A DNA stretch of 64,000 bases, from NCBI RefSeq assembly GCF_900113735.1, contig NZ_FOQM01000018.1, positions 1-64,000 of the forward strand, written 5' to 3'. This document shows, in pieces, positions 8,717 through 17,568 of the stretch; the first letter of the stretch is position 1, and every line of letters starts with the position of its first letter. Below the pieces are notes generated by a model. The model saw nothing but the letters and a program-made list of their open reading frames with translations. It ran no database searches and was not told the DNA's origin. A program made the translations under genes and the position numbers. This stretch comes from Bradyrhizobium sp. Gha (GTDB taxonomy: Bacteria > Pseudomonadota > Alphaproteobacteria > Rhizobiales > Xanthobacteraceae).

Positions 8717-9625
8717 ATGCCGCTGCTGACGATTCATCACAAGACCGAATATCGCTACATCAGTCCCGTGTCCTTCGGTGAGCACAGGTTTATGCTGCGT
8801 CCGAGCGACGGCCATGATCTGCGCGTGCTCGACTCCAGGCTGAAGATCTCGCCCGAGCCGATGTCGTTGCGCTGGATTCACGACGTGTTCGGCAACTCCG
8901 TCGCGATCGCCGATTTCGACGCGCGCGCGGATCGTCTGGTTTTCGACTGGCATGTCACCGTCGCGCACAATCCGGTCGAAGACTTCGCGCTGACGCCCGA
9001 CGATCCCGCCTATTTCTATCCGTTCGTCTATGACGATGCGGAATTGCCCGATCTCGTCCAGTACATCACGCCGCAATACCCCGATCCCGAGGGCAACATC
9101 GCGGCATGGGCACGCAGCTTTGTCGATGAGGATAGGCCGTCGCCGACGTTCGCGATCCTGAGCCGCATCACCCACGCCATCCGCAAGCAGTTCGAATACC
9201 GCAGGCGTCACGAGCCGGGCACGCAAGCCCCGTGCGATACGTTGCGATGGGGCACCGGCACCTGTCGCGACTACGCGCTGTTCATGATCGAGGCGCTGCG
9301 CCGGCTCGGCTTCGCCGCGCGCTTCGTCTCCGGCTACATCTTCGTGCCCGATGACATCGCGCAGCACCATGTCGGCGGCGGCTCGACCCATGCCTGGGTG
9401 CAGGTCTATTTGCCGAGCGCGGGCTGGATCGAGTTCGATCCGACCAACGGCATCGTCGGCACCCGCGATCTCATCCGCGTCGCGGTGGCGCGCGACCCGC
9501 GCCAGGCGATCCCGCTGCGCGGCGTCTATGTCGGCACCCGGGACGCTTTCGATGTCATGGACGTGAGCGTCCAGGTGGTCTCGGCCGAGGAGCGCAGCGA
9601 GGAGCTGGAAGCGGCGGCTTTGTAG
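8717..9625 (+). CDS. Transglutaminase-like protease-fold protein
   Basis: Protein of 302 aa combining the bacterial transglutaminase-like N-terminal domain (residues about 3-85, starting LTIHHKTEYRY) with a transglutaminase core. The catalytic triad is visible as Cys183 (GTCRDYA), His225 (STHAWVQVY) and Asp241 (EFDPTNG). It is presumably a cytoplasmic cysteine protease or amidase; related genes often lie beside circularly permuted ATP-grasp genes, which are absent here. The ATG at 8717 is used because homology begins there, although the frame stays open upstream. Confidence 0.88.
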   Translation: MPLLTIHHKTEYRYISPVSFGEHRFMLRPSDGHDLRVLDSRLKISPEPMSLRWIHDVFGNSVAIADFDARADRLVFDWHVTVAHNPVEDFALTPDDPAYFYPFVYDDAELPDLVQYITPQYPDPEGNIAAWARSFVDEDRPSPTFAILSRITHAIRKQFEYRRRHEPGTQAPCDTLRWGTGTCRDYALFMIEALRRLGFAARFVSGYIFVPDDIAQHHVGGGSTHAWVQVYLPSAGWIEFDPTNGIVGTRDLIRVAVARDPRQAIPLRGVYVGTRDAFDVMDVSVQVVSAEERSEELEAAAL

Positions 9626-9646
9626 ATGGAGCAGCTCTCTTTCCGT

Positions 9647-9722
9647 CATTGCGAGCGAAGCGAAGCAATCCAGGATCTTTCCGCGGATACAGTCCCGGAT
9701 TGCTTCGCTGCGCTCGCAATGA
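9647..9722. repeat. Palindromic intergenic repeat (CATTGCGAGCGAAGCGAAGC type)
   Basis: CATTGCGAGCGAAGCGAAGCAATCC on the left is mirrored by GGATTGCTTCGCTGCGCTCGCAATG on the right around a short loop. It is a well-known type of dispersed Bradyrhizobium intergenic palindrome. Confidence 0.75.
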
Positions 9723-9747
9723 GGGCGTGGAGAGTCTATAGAGCCCC

Positions 9748-10146
9748 ATGACCTCCGATCGTCTCTTCGTCTACGGCACCCTGATGCGCGGCTTCGATCA
9801 TCCGATGGCGCGGCTGTTGGCGCAGCATGCGGATTTTCTGGGCGAGGCGAGCTGCCGTGGCCGGCTCGTTCTGGTGAAGCACTATCCGGGATTGCTGCTG
9901 TCCGGCGCGCCGACCGAGCGTGCGTACGGTGAGCTCTTCCGCCTGCGGGCCGGCGACGAGCTCCTGCGCGAGCTCGACATGTACGAGGCCTGCGGCGAGG
10001 GTTTTCCGGAGCCGACGGAATATCTGCGCCAGCTGGTTGATGTGACCGGCATGGATGGCGCGACAGCCCCGGCCTGGACTTACGTCTACAATTGGCCCGT
10101 CACCGATCTGCCGCACATCGCGTCCGGCCGCTTCCTCGATCATTGA
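9748..10146 (+). CDS. Gamma-glutamylcyclotransferase-like (AIG2/GGCT) protein
   Basis: Protein of 132 aa with the GGCT-like fold. The nucleotide-loop-like signature FVYGTLMRG stands at the N-terminus, and AYGELFRL carries the Glu expected at the catalytic position. The C-terminal half (LDMYEACGEGFPE...) matches the DxYEGC-type segment of the family. It may form 5-oxoproline from gamma-glutamyl compounds; the real substrate is unknown. Its end overlaps the convergent downstream gene by 7 bases. Confidence 0.82.
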   Translation: MTSDRLFVYGTLMRGFDHPMARLLAQHADFLGEASCRGRLVLVKHYPGLLLSGAPTERAYGELFRLRAGDELLRELDMYEACGEGFPEPTEYLRQLVDVTGMDGATAPAWTYVYNWPVTDLPHIASGRFLDH

Positions 10147-10706
10147 GCCGACAGCACTTCCTTCACGACGCGCACATCGACCTCGCGTTCGACATAACTC
10201 CATTCCGCGGTCTGCCTGAGCGTTCCCACCAGCTCGTCGAACAGCGAGGCGTGCGCGGGCGCGAATTCGAACCAGGTCAGGAAATCGAAGGGCTCGCCGA
10301 GATCGCGGCAGTGATAGAGCTGGCGCGCGATGGCGGGCAGGAAGCGCAGGCTGCTCGCGATGTGGTGCGACTTGTCTTCGAAGATCTGGCGCCGCTCTTC
10401 CTGCGTCAGCTCCCACCACGCCTGCGATTTGCGGATCGGGATCAGCGCCGCGCAGGTCGCCTCCAATCGGCCGAGGCCGGCCTGCACGCTCTCGAGCTGC
10501 TGCTTCTCGCCCCGTTCGGTGTAGCGCAGGCTGCTCGGCACGCCGACCAGGCGCCAGGCGTTGCGCGAGGGCACCAGCGGCAGCGCAACGGCGCCGCCGT
10601 CGGTCACCGACAGCGCCGGCATGAAGGGCAGGGGCTCGCCCGTGACGGGCGAGATCGAGGTCACGCGCCAGCCCCCGCTCTGGCCGCCCCGAAAGGTCCT
10701 GAACAT
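10140..10706 (-). CDS. Chlorite-dismutase-family (haem-binding) protein
   Basis: Protein of 188 aa that resembles the short chlorite dismutase / HemQ superfamily. Characteristic pieces are YHCRDLGEPFDFLTWFEFAPA and a C-terminal TAEWSYVEREVDVRVVKE strand. The first contains a candidate haem-ligand His, the second matches the family end. True activity (chlorite dismutation, peroxidase, coproheme decarboxylation or none) cannot be told. The stop overlaps the convergent cyclotransferase gene by 7 bases. Confidence 0.72.
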   Translation of the reverse strand: MFRTFRGGQSGGWRVTSISPVTGEPLPFMPALSVTDGGAVALPLVPSRNAWRLVGVPSSLRYTERGEKQQLESVQAGLGRLEATCAALIPIRKSQAWWELTQEERRQIFEDKSHHIASSLRFLPAIARQLYHCRDLGEPFDFLTWFEFAPAHASLFDELVGTLRQTAEWSYVEREVDVRVVKEVLSAQ

Positions 10707-10755
10707 GGCCCATGGAAGCGTGGAACCGGGCGCGGTTCAAGTGGGCTCTCGTGCC

Positions 10756-10911
10756 ACCCCGTCATCCCCGCGCAGCGGCGAAGCCGTTGTCGCTGGAGGT
10801 GCTCACACTGCAAAGCAGTGTGAGCCTCGAAGGATGAATCGGCCCGGATGCAGCCGGGCCGTCGCCCTTCGAGGGCCGCCGAAGAAGCGGCCACCTCAGG
10901 GTGACGGTGAC
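10756..10911. repeat. Composite palindromic repeat upstream of dnaG
   Basis: A 150-bp spacer made of nested inverted repeats: GTGCTCACACTG with CAGTGTGAGC around an 8-base centre, GGCCCGG with CCGGGCC, and outer arms that read like the CGTCATCC / AGGGTGACGG repeats found elsewhere in rhizobial spacers. Confidence 0.55.
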
Positions 10912-11050
10912 AAACCATGGCCGAGGCACGACAGAGAGCCCCTGTGCATAGGTCGAATAATCAGGATAACCCGCGCAAAGCTGACTTCTGGGCTGGCCGC
11001 ACCTATATCCCTGATCCCTTCGCCCGACTCACTCTGGATTGCGCTACATT

Positions 11051-13078
11051 ATGGCCGTGCGCTTCACGCCCCAATTCCTCGACGAGCTGCGTGCCCGGCT
11101 TTCGGTCTCCGAAGTCGTGGGCAAGCGCGTCAAGCTGAAGAAGGCGGGGCGGGAGTGGAAGGGGCTCTCGCCGTTCCAGCAGGAGAAGACACCGTCCTTC
11201 TACGTCAACGACCAGAAGGGTTTTTACCACGACTTCTCCTCCGGCAAGCACGGCGACATCATCAGCTTCGTGATGGAGACCGACGGCCTGCCGTTCGCCG
11301 AAGCGGTCGAGCGGCTCGCCGGCATGGCGGGCCTGCCGCTGCCGGCGGTGACGCCGGATGCAGCCCGGCACGAGCAGCGCCGCCGCACGCTACACGACGT
11401 CATGGAGCTTGCCGCCAAGTTCTTCTCGGAAACGCTGGCCTCGCGCGTCGGTGCGAAAGCGCGCGGCTATCTCGCCGATCGTGCCATCTCGCCGGCGACG
11501 CAATTGCAGTTTCGTCTCGGCTATGCGCCGCCGCCGCCCGAGCGCTTCGCGCTGAAGGAGCATCTCGGCAAGCTCGGCGTCTCCGTCGAGGACATGGTCG
11601 AGACCGGCCTGTTGATCGGCGGCGACGACATTCCCGTGCCCTACGATCGCTTCCGCGATCGCGTGATGTTTCCGATCACGGACATCCGCGGCCGCGTCAT
11701 CGCCTTCGGCGGACGCGCGCTGGAGAAGGACGTTCCGGCCAAATACCTGAATTCGCCGGAGACGCCGCTCTTCCACAAGGGCGACAATCTCTACAATCAC
11801 CAGACCGCGCGCAAAGCCACCCATGATGGCAGCGCGCTGATCGTGGTCGAAGGCTATGTCGACGTCATCGCCATGGTCACCGCGGGTTTTCCGGGTGCTG
11901 TCGCGCCGCTCGGAACTGCGTTGACCGAAAGCCAGCTCGCGCTGCTCTGGAAGATGGCGGACGAGCCGATCCTCTGCTTCGACGGCGACCGCGCCGGCCA
12001 GAAGGCGGCCTATCGTGCTGCGGACCTTGCCTTGCCATTTCTCGCGCCAGGCAAGAGCCTGCGTTTTGCGCTGCTGCCGGAAGGGCAGGACCCTGACGAT
12101 CTCGCACGCTCCGGCGGTCGCGGCGCGATCGAGGAGGTGATCGCGGCGGCGCGTCCGCTCGCCGACATGCTGTGGTCGCGCGAGCTCGAAGGCGGCAATT
12201 TCGCAACGCCGGAGCGCCGCGCCGCGCTGGAAGCGCGCATCAAGGACTTGTCCAACGGCATCCGCGACGAGGTTGTCAGGCGCTATTATCGCGACGATTT
12301 CGTCGAGCGGCTGCAGCGCACCTTCGCCCCCGATGGCGGCCGCGGCGGCTTTGCCGGCAGGGGCAATTTCCGCCAAGGCGGAGGCGGGGGCGGTCGTCCG
12401 TTCCAGCCCCGCGGCGGGGGAGCGAATCGATTCGGCAACCAAGGTTTTGGTGGCGGCCGCCGCGGCGCGCCCGGCCCCATCCCGCTGCCGTCAGGTCCCT
12501 ACCAGGCGGCGAGCCCCCAGCTCGCGGCGAGCCCGATCATGCGCGGCCAGAGAAGCGCGATCTCCCGCCGGGAGGCCCTGATCCTCCAATCCCTGATCAA
12601 CCACCCCTGGCTGCTGCACGATCACCTCGAGGAGGTGGCCGCCCTGGAGCTCGCCCACCCCGAGGCCCATAAGCTGCGGGCCGCCATCATCGCCGCTTTT
12701 GCCAACGACCATCACCATTCCCCCGATCCCGGCGAGCAGGCCGAGAAGATGCGCGGGGATCTCGAGAGGGGTGGATTTTCGCAGATTCTTCAAAGGGTTG
12801 AAGGCGGCATCACCACCGCGGCGGTGTGGGGCGCCCGCGAGGGCGCGGCGCGGGATGATGTTCTTGCGACATGGCACCAGCTGGTTGCCTTGCATCGGCA
12901 ATACCATTCACTACTTAGGGAGCTGAAGGACGCCGAGCTGGCTTTGGGGGAGGACCCCAGCGAGGCCAATTTGGCGTGGCTGCGTGACGTCAAGGCCCGA
13001 CTGGCCGAGGTCGACGGTACCGAGGCCCTGATCGAGGGTTTTGGCGAGCTGTCGGGCCGGTTCCAGAAGAGCATGTGA
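11051..13078 (+). CDS. dnaG: DNA primase
   Basis: Primase (675 aa) making RNA primers at the replication fork with DnaB. The N-terminal domain aligns with the CHC2 zinc-binding fold, but its metal ligands are replaced: positions normally Cys, His, Cys, Cys are Ser40, Gln43, Asp61 and Ser64 (SPFQQEKTPSF and YHDFSSG). The TOPRIM core is intact, with VVEGYVDV and CFDGDRAGQKAA. Between the TOPRIM core and the C-terminal helicase-interaction domain lies a Gly/Arg/Phe-rich linker at about residues 425-485. The ATG at 11051 is chosen; a TTG four codons upstream is also in frame. Followed by rpoD, as in the classical macromolecular-synthesis order. Confidence 0.96.
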   Translation: MAVRFTPQFLDELRARLSVSEVVGKRVKLKKAGREWKGLSPFQQEKTPSFYVNDQKGFYHDFSSGKHGDIISFVMETDGLPFAEAVERLAGMAGLPLPAVTPDAARHEQRRRTLHDVMELAAKFFSETLASRVGAKARGYLADRAISPATQLQFRLGYAPPPPERFALKEHLGKLGVSVEDMVETGLLIGGDDIPVPYDRFRDRVMFPITDIRGRVIAFGGRALEKDVPAKYLNSPETPLFHKGDNLYNHQTARKATHDGSALIVVEGYVDVIAMVTAGFPGAVAPLGTALTESQLALLWKMADEPILCFDGDRAGQKAAYRAADLALPFLAPGKSLRFALLPEGQDPDDLARSGGRGAIEEVIAAARPLADMLWSRELEGGNFATPERRAALEARIKDLSNGIRDEVVRRYYRDDFVERLQRTFAPDGGRGGFAGRGNFRQGGGGGGRPFQPRGGGANRFGNQGFGGGRRGAPGPIPLPSGPYQAASPQLAASPIMRGQRSAISRREALILQSLINHPWLLHDHLEEVAALELAHPEAHKLRAAIIAAFANDHHHSPDPGEQAEKMRGDLERGGFSQILQRVEGGITTAAVWGAREGAARDDVLATWHQLVALHRQYHSLLRELKDAELALGEDPSEANLAWLRDVKARLAEVDGTEALIEGFGELSGRFQKSM

Positions 13079-13453
13079 TGAAAGAATCATGCGGACGGCC
13101 GCGCTAGGTACCGCTAAAAGACTCGCCAAATCCGAGGTTTGGCGGCAAAAACAGGGTTAATCGAGGCTTAACGGTCTTGTAGCACTTTGGCCACCAGGCG
13201 GCCGCAGGCAGAACAGACGCGTCAGGAATGAATCCGCGCAACCTCTGTTGGCACTTCACCTGCATCCGCTGCGACAAAGAGGCTCACGAAGCGTTAGGCA
13301 AATCCGGCGAGAGAGAGGTCGGGGTGGCGAGAGATGTGCGCGCCGCCCTTTCCGTGTCGAGATCTGGCGAAGCGAGAGCGTCGAGCAACAGGTTCAAGTG
13401 ATTTCACGCGGGCGCGCGCGACGTCCCGCATGAAACGCGTTTAGGAGCAATGG
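13079..13453 (+). other. dnaG-rpoD spacer (375 bp), probable rpoD leader
   Basis: No gene is supported. A hairpin GCCAAA/TTTGGC lies at 13126-13144 shortly after dnaG but lacks a T-run. The downstream half is purine-rich and presumably holds the rpoD promoter and leader, though no -35/-10 pair can be named confidently. AGGAG at 13443-13447 is the rpoD ribosome site. Confidence 0.5.
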
Positions 13454-15604
13454 ATGGCCACCAAGGCAAAGACGCTGCAGGCGAAGGACAAGGAAAAGGA
13501 CGACAAGGCAGCGGACGCGCCGGAGAAGGACTCCCAGGACGCGCCCTCGCCGTTGCTCGATCTGTCCGATGCGGCAGTGAAGAAGATGATCAAGCAGGCC
13601 AAGAAGCGCGGCTTCGTGACCTTCGATCAGCTCAACGAAGTTTTACCGTCCGACCAGACCTCGCCGGAGCAGATCGAGGACATCATGTCCATGCTCTCGG
13701 ACATGGGCATCAACGTCACCGAAGCCGACGATACTGAAGGCGAGGAGGAGAAGGATGAGGCTGACGACGAGACCGACAACGAGCTCGTCGAGGTCACGCA
13801 AAAGGCCGTCACCGAGGTCAAGAAGAGCGAGCCGGGCGAGCGCACCGACGATCCCGTGCGCATGTATCTGCGCGAGATGGGCACGGTCGAGCTGCTCTCC
13901 CGCGAAGGCGAAATCGCCATCGCCAAGCGCATCGAGGCCGGCCGCGAGGCGATGATTGCGGGCCTCTGCGAAAGCCCGCTGACCTTCCAGGCCATCATCA
14001 TCTGGCGCGACGAATTGAACGAAGGAAAGATCTTCCTTCGTGACATCATCGATCTCGAGGCCACCTATGCCGGTCCCGACGCCAAGGCCGGCATGAACAC
14101 CGCGATGATCGCGGGTCCCGCCGGCGAGAACGGCGAAGCGCCGGCCGACGGTCAGGCCGCAGCCGCCGGTGCGCCCGCGCATGTCGCGCCGCCCGCAGCT
14201 CCGCCGTCGCCGACCCCGTTCCGCGCCGCGCCGACCGCCGCCGGCGGCCCCGGTGGCGAGGACAAGGATCCGGGCGAAGCCGCCGCCGAAGCCGACATGG
14301 ACGAGGACGACGAGTTCGAGAACCAGATGTCGCTCGCGGCGATCGAGGCCGAGCTCAAGCCGAAAGTCGTCGAGATCTTCGACAGGATCGCCGAGAGCTA
14401 CAAGAAGCTGCGCAAGCTTCAGGAGCAGGACATCCAGAACCAGCTCGAGAGCACCTCGCATGGTCCCTCGCTGTCGCCGCACCAGGAGCGCAAATACCGC
14501 AAGCTGAAGGACGAGATCATCGTCGAGGTGAAGTCGCTGCGCCTCAACCAGGCCCGTATCGACTCGCTGGTCGAGCAGCTCTACGACATCAACAAGCGCC
14601 TCGTCTCGCATGAGGGCCGCCTGATGCGCCTCGCCGACAGCCACGGCGTCGCGCGCGAGGACTTCCTGCGCAACTACACCGGCTCGGAGCTCGATCCGCG
14701 CTGGCTCAACCGCGTCTCGAAACTCTCGGCCAAGGGCTGGAAGAATTTCGTCCATCACGAGAAGGACCGCATCAAGGACCTCCGTCACGAGGTGCATCAG
14801 CTCGCGGCGCTGACGGGCCTCGAGATCGTCGAGTTCCGCAAGATCGTGCACTCCGTGCAGAAGGGCGAGCGCGAGGCACGCCAGGCCAAGAAGGAGATGG
14901 TGGAAGCCAACCTCCGTCTCGTGATCTCGATCGCGAAGAAGTACACCAACCGCGGCCTGCAATTCCTCGACCTGATCCAGGAAGGCAATATCGGCCTGAT
15001 GAAGGCGGTCGATAAGTTCGAATACCGCCGCGGCTACAAGTTCTCGACCTACGCCACGTGGTGGATCCGGCAGGCCATCACCCGCAGCATTGCGGACCAG
15101 GCCCGCACCATCCGCATCCCCGTGCACATGATCGAGACGATCAACAAGATCGTGCGCACCTCCCGCCAGATGCTCAACGAGATCGGCCGCGAGCCGACCC
15201 CGGAAGAGCTCGCCGAAAAGCTCGGCATGCCCCTGGAGAAGGTCCGCAAGGTCCTGAAGATCGCGAAAGAGCCGCTCTCGCTCGAAACCCCCGTCGGTGA
15301 CGAAGAGGATTCACACCTCGGCGATTTCATCGAGGACAAGAACGCGATCCTGCCGATCGACGCCGCGATCCAGTCCAACCTGCGCGAAACCACCACGCGC
15401 GTGCTCGCCTCCCTCACCCCGCGCGAAGAGCGCGTCCTGCGCATGCGCTTCGGCATCGGCATGAACACCGACCACACGCTGGAAGAAGTGGGGCAACAGT
15501 TCTCGGTGACGCGCGAGCGTATTCGTCAGATCGAGGCCAAGGCGCTGCGGAAGCTGAAGCATCCGAGCAGGTCGAGGAAGCTGCGGAGCTTCTTGGATAA
15601 TTGA
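13454..15604 (+). CDS. rpoD: RNA polymerase primary sigma factor (sigma-70)
   Basis: Full-length housekeeping sigma factor (716 aa). Region 1.1 (about 40-110) is followed by region 1.2 (DPVRMYLREMGTVELLSREGE), an acidic Ala/Pro-rich non-conserved insert (about 215-290), region 2 (LRLVISIAKKYTNRGLQFLDLIQEGNIGLMKAVDKFEY with KFSTYATWWIRQAI), region 3, and region 4.2 (TLEEVGQQFSVTRERIRQIEAKALRKLKHPSR). It directs core polymerase to vegetative promoters. AGGAG lies 6 bases before the chosen ATG; a second ATG 4 bases upstream is out of frame. A strong terminator follows, after which base composition changes. Confidence 0.98.
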   Translation: MATKAKTLQAKDKEKDDKAADAPEKDSQDAPSPLLDLSDAAVKKMIKQAKKRGFVTFDQLNEVLPSDQTSPEQIEDIMSMLSDMGINVTEADDTEGEEEKDEADDETDNELVEVTQKAVTEVKKSEPGERTDDPVRMYLREMGTVELLSREGEIAIAKRIEAGREAMIAGLCESPLTFQAIIIWRDELNEGKIFLRDIIDLEATYAGPDAKAGMNTAMIAGPAGENGEAPADGQAAAAGAPAHVAPPAAPPSPTPFRAAPTAAGGPGGEDKDPGEAAAEADMDEDDEFENQMSLAAIEAELKPKVVEIFDRIAESYKKLRKLQEQDIQNQLESTSHGPSLSPHQERKYRKLKDEIIVEVKSLRLNQARIDSLVEQLYDINKRLVSHEGRLMRLADSHGVAREDFLRNYTGSELDPRWLNRVSKLSAKGWKNFVHHEKDRIKDLRHEVHQLAALTGLEIVEFRKIVHSVQKGEREARQAKKEMVEANLRLVISIAKKYTNRGLQFLDLIQEGNIGLMKAVDKFEYRRGYKFSTYATWWIRQAITRSIADQARTIRIPVHMIETINKIVRTSRQMLNEIGREPTPEELAEKLGMPLEKVRKVLKIAKEPLSLETPVGDEEDSHLGDFIEDKNAILPIDAAIQSNLRETTTRVLASLTPREERVLRMRFGIGMNTDHTLEEVGQQFSVTRERIRQIEAKALRKLKHPSRSRKLRSFLDN

Positions 15605-15629
15605 GCCAGGCATTTATCCAAAACCGGCA

Positions 15630-15659
15630 AAACGGCGGGCCACGACCCGCCGTTTTTTT
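15630..15659 (+). terminator. Rho-independent terminator of rpoD
   Basis: AACGGCGGG and CCCGCCGTT form a stem around CCACGA, followed by a run of T residues. It lies 26 bases after the rpoD stop. Confidence 0.9.
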
Positions 15660-15660
15660 A

Positions 15661-15906
15661 TGCAATGAGGCAGACAGAATAGGAACCGAACCCGATTGTC
15701 CGCCGAATCAGGCGGTCCTAAGAAAGGTCTTGCCAAGCGAAGTCAATTGCGATTATTATTCGCTAACAGCGAACTTTGTTTGCTGCTGGGTTTCGAATCG
15801 GACATGAATGTTGCCACGCTTGGGGTGACACTCATGCCTCTCAAACCGGGCGAGTAAAATCGCTCTTGGGGTTCGAAAGAATCCTCCATTGGCCGGTCTT
15901 GCGGCA
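15661..15906. other. Left edge of the accessory island, no gene
   Basis: No open reading frame with family support. The base composition drops compared with rpoD. Small hairpins are visible (CCGCC/GGCGG at 15698-15714 and CCAAGCG 15733-15739 with CGCTTGG 15817-15823), which could belong to a longer structured RNA upstream of the retron genes. Confidence 0.35.
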
Positions 15907-16048
15907 CCTGTTTCTGGGTCGCGCGTCCTCCGCCAAACATAGGCGAGCATCGAAAGGCTTCGATGCTCGCCTGGGAAGCTTAGAGGTCCTTCCGTTCGAG
16001 ATGTTCCTTGTTCAAAGGCACCGACGCAATTCTGCGTCGGCGAACAGG
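15907..16048 (+). ncRNA. Candidate retron msr-msd RNA
   Basis: Two strong hairpins precede the retron genes. The first has a perfect 14-bp stem (15941-15954 with 15959-15972) and a 4-base loop; the second has an 8-bp stem (16021-16028 with 16033-16040) and a loop ATTC. The flanks CCTGTTT (15907-15913) and GAACAGG (16042-16048) can pair, six Watson-Crick bp plus one G-T, resembling the a1/a2 ends that border retron RNAs. This is inference from structure and position; the 106-nt gap before the reverse transcriptase (16588-16693) is an alternative location. Confidence 0.35.
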
Positions 16049-16058
16049 GAGATGGTCA

Positions 16059-16229
16059 ATGGTCCAAAAAACCAGTGATCCACCAAGCGACGAACGGAAG
16101 CGTTCTGGTTTCTGGAGACTCGTGCGCGGCTTTGGCCGCAACCTTGTCACCAGACGGACGTTCATTCTGGCTATCCGCATTCTCACATTGATTGTGCGGT
16201 TGGTCGAACTAGTGAATAGGCTGTTCTAG
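16059..16229 (+). CDS. Small retron-linked protein, amphipathic C-terminus
   Basis: A 56-aa protein with a charged N-terminus and a hydrophobic, Arg-studded C-terminal helix (FILAIRILTLIVRLVELVNRLF) that could insert into or lie on a membrane. GGGAG stands upstream of its ATG at 16059. No family is recognised. It is the first gene of a same-strand set with the XRE protein and the reverse transcriptase. A toxin or effector role would be consistent with the helix but is only inference. Confidence 0.5.
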   Translation: MVQKTSDPPSDERKRSGFWRLVRGFGRNLVTRRTFILAIRILTLIVRLVELVNRLF

Positions 16230-16275
16230 CGATCTCTAAGCTAGTTTTCCCAATTCTCGAAGGCTGAGTGAATCG

Positions 16276-16587
16276 ATGTATGATCGGGCGTTGAAGCTAA
16301 TCCGCCAATATCATCGACTGTCGCAAGCGGAGCTTGCTGACGCACTCAATCTCTCGCGTTCATTCGTGTCCGAGCTAGAAAAGTCTGGAGGAAAGAAGCC
16401 AAGTATTGATGTGCTCGAGCGTTATGCGAGCTATTTCAAAATTCCAATATCGTCTCTTCTTCTATTCGCTGAACGATCTGGATCTTCAGATTTCCGCGAA
16501 GGTTCGCGAATATTTGCCGCCGACAAAGTTCTAAAGATGCTGGAATGGCTTGAAGAAACCACGCGCGACGAGGTTCATCGTGGTTAA
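16276..16587 (+). CDS. XRE-family helix-turn-helix protein
   Basis: A 103-aa DNA-binding protein of the Cro/C1 type. The HTH occupies residues about 6-61: LIRQYHRLSQAELADALN, then LSRSFVSELEKSGG and PSIDVLERYASYFKIP. A short C-terminal tail (VLKMLEWLEETTRDEV) may dimerise. It lies between the small peptide gene and the reverse transcriptase on the same strand. HTH partners occur in one retron class, so it may be the retron accessory protein, a repressor of the locus, or both. Confidence 0.85.
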   Translation: MYDRALKLIRQYHRLSQAELADALNLSRSFVSELEKSGGKKPSIDVLERYASYFKIPISSLLLFAERSGSSDFREGSRIFAADKVLKMLEWLEETTRDEVHRG

Positions 16588-16693
16588 TCCAGGGAAGAAA
16601 GCGCGCGCGGGTCTACATCTGTAAGATTGTTGGCTTTCGGCAATTGACTCACGTTCCGATCTCGCGCGGCGGCTATCCACGCCAGGCCATCAA

Positions 16694-17533
16694 GTGACGG
16701 TTGATGATCTTTCGCTGTTCGCGCGGGACGTTGGAAACTACCGTCTGTTCTCTAATATAAATGAGAAGGGCAAATCTCGCCCAATCCAGTGGCCAAAGCG
16801 CCGGCTGCAAACTGTTCACGCTCGAATTCATAAGCTGTTGTCGCGAGTTGCAGTTCCTAGGTATTTGCATTCAGCCGTGAGGGGCAAGTCGTACATCTCC
16901 AACGCTGCCGCGCACGATCCCGCGATGCCCACGATCAAAATCGACATTAAGAAATTCTTCCCGTCAGTTTCGCGCGCCGTAGTCTTCAACTTTTTCGTGG
17001 GCCCGCTAAAGTGTCGCCGCGATGTAGCAGGATTGCTTGCAGATATTCTTACCTTCGATGCTCATCTGCCAACAGGGAGCGCTGCTAGTCCGATCATAGC
17101 GTACTATTCATTCAAGCCTATGTTTGACGAGATCGCGCAGTTCGCCGAGTCTCTCGGTCTTGCTATGACCTGTTATGTCGACGACATGGCTTTGAGCGGC
17201 CCGCGTGCCAACAAAAGCGTACTTTACGAGATCAAGAAGATTATTGCGCGGCATGGATTGAGGTCCCACAAGGCACACGCCTTTTCGGGTTCTCAGCCCA
17301 AAGTGGTGACGGGCGTCTGCAACACACCATCTGGTCCTCGCGTGCCGAACAAATTGCACCTGAAGATCAAGAGCGGATTTGACGCTCTAGAGAAAGCGAA
17401 AACCCTGACTGACAGAGAAAAAGTGCTGCGCCCGTTGCTTGGAAGACTGGAAGCCGCAGCACAAATTGATCCGGTCTTTAGGGCTAGGGCGAAAACAGTA
17501 AGAGCAAAGCATCCGCGGCCGGGTCAGCCGTAG
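16694..17533 (+). CDS. Retron-type reverse transcriptase
   Basis: A 279-aa RNA-directed DNA polymerase. It carries NAAAH at residues 70-74 (the retron NAxxH motif), motif A with catalytic Asp84 in IKIDIKKFFPS, PTGSAASP at 126-133, the catalytic YVDD at 161-164, and VTG at 205-207 followed by PSGPRVPNK (retron region Y). All active-site aspartates are present, so it looks functional. The start is the GTG at 16694, the first standard start after an in-frame stop; an ATT upstream would add about 18 residues. Its product would be a short branched RNA-DNA made from an adjacent ncRNA. Confidence 0.9.
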   Translation: MTVDDLSLFARDVGNYRLFSNINEKGKSRPIQWPKRRLQTVHARIHKLLSRVAVPRYLHSAVRGKSYISNAAAHDPAMPTIKIDIKKFFPSVSRAVVFNFFVGPLKCRRDVAGLLADILTFDAHLPTGSAASPIIAYYSFKPMFDEIAQFAESLGLAMTCYVDDMALSGPRANKSVLYEIKKIIARHGLRSHKAHAFSGSQPKVVTGVCNTPSGPRVPNKLHLKIKSGFDALEKAKTLTDREKVLRPLLGRLEAAAQIDPVFRARAKTVRAKHPRPGQP

Positions 17534-17568
17534 GAATGTCGGCGCGCCATTTGGGCATCCATCAAAGC

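Noticed and set aside
13643..15127. Long open frame (494 aa) opposite rpoD
   Set aside because: Low-complexity composition and antisense to a certain sigma factor gene; a codon-bias artefact.
15776..16078. 100-aa open frame upstream of the retron genes
   Set aside because: It crosses both strong hairpins, has no ribosome site and no family similarity; a structured RNA is the better explanation.
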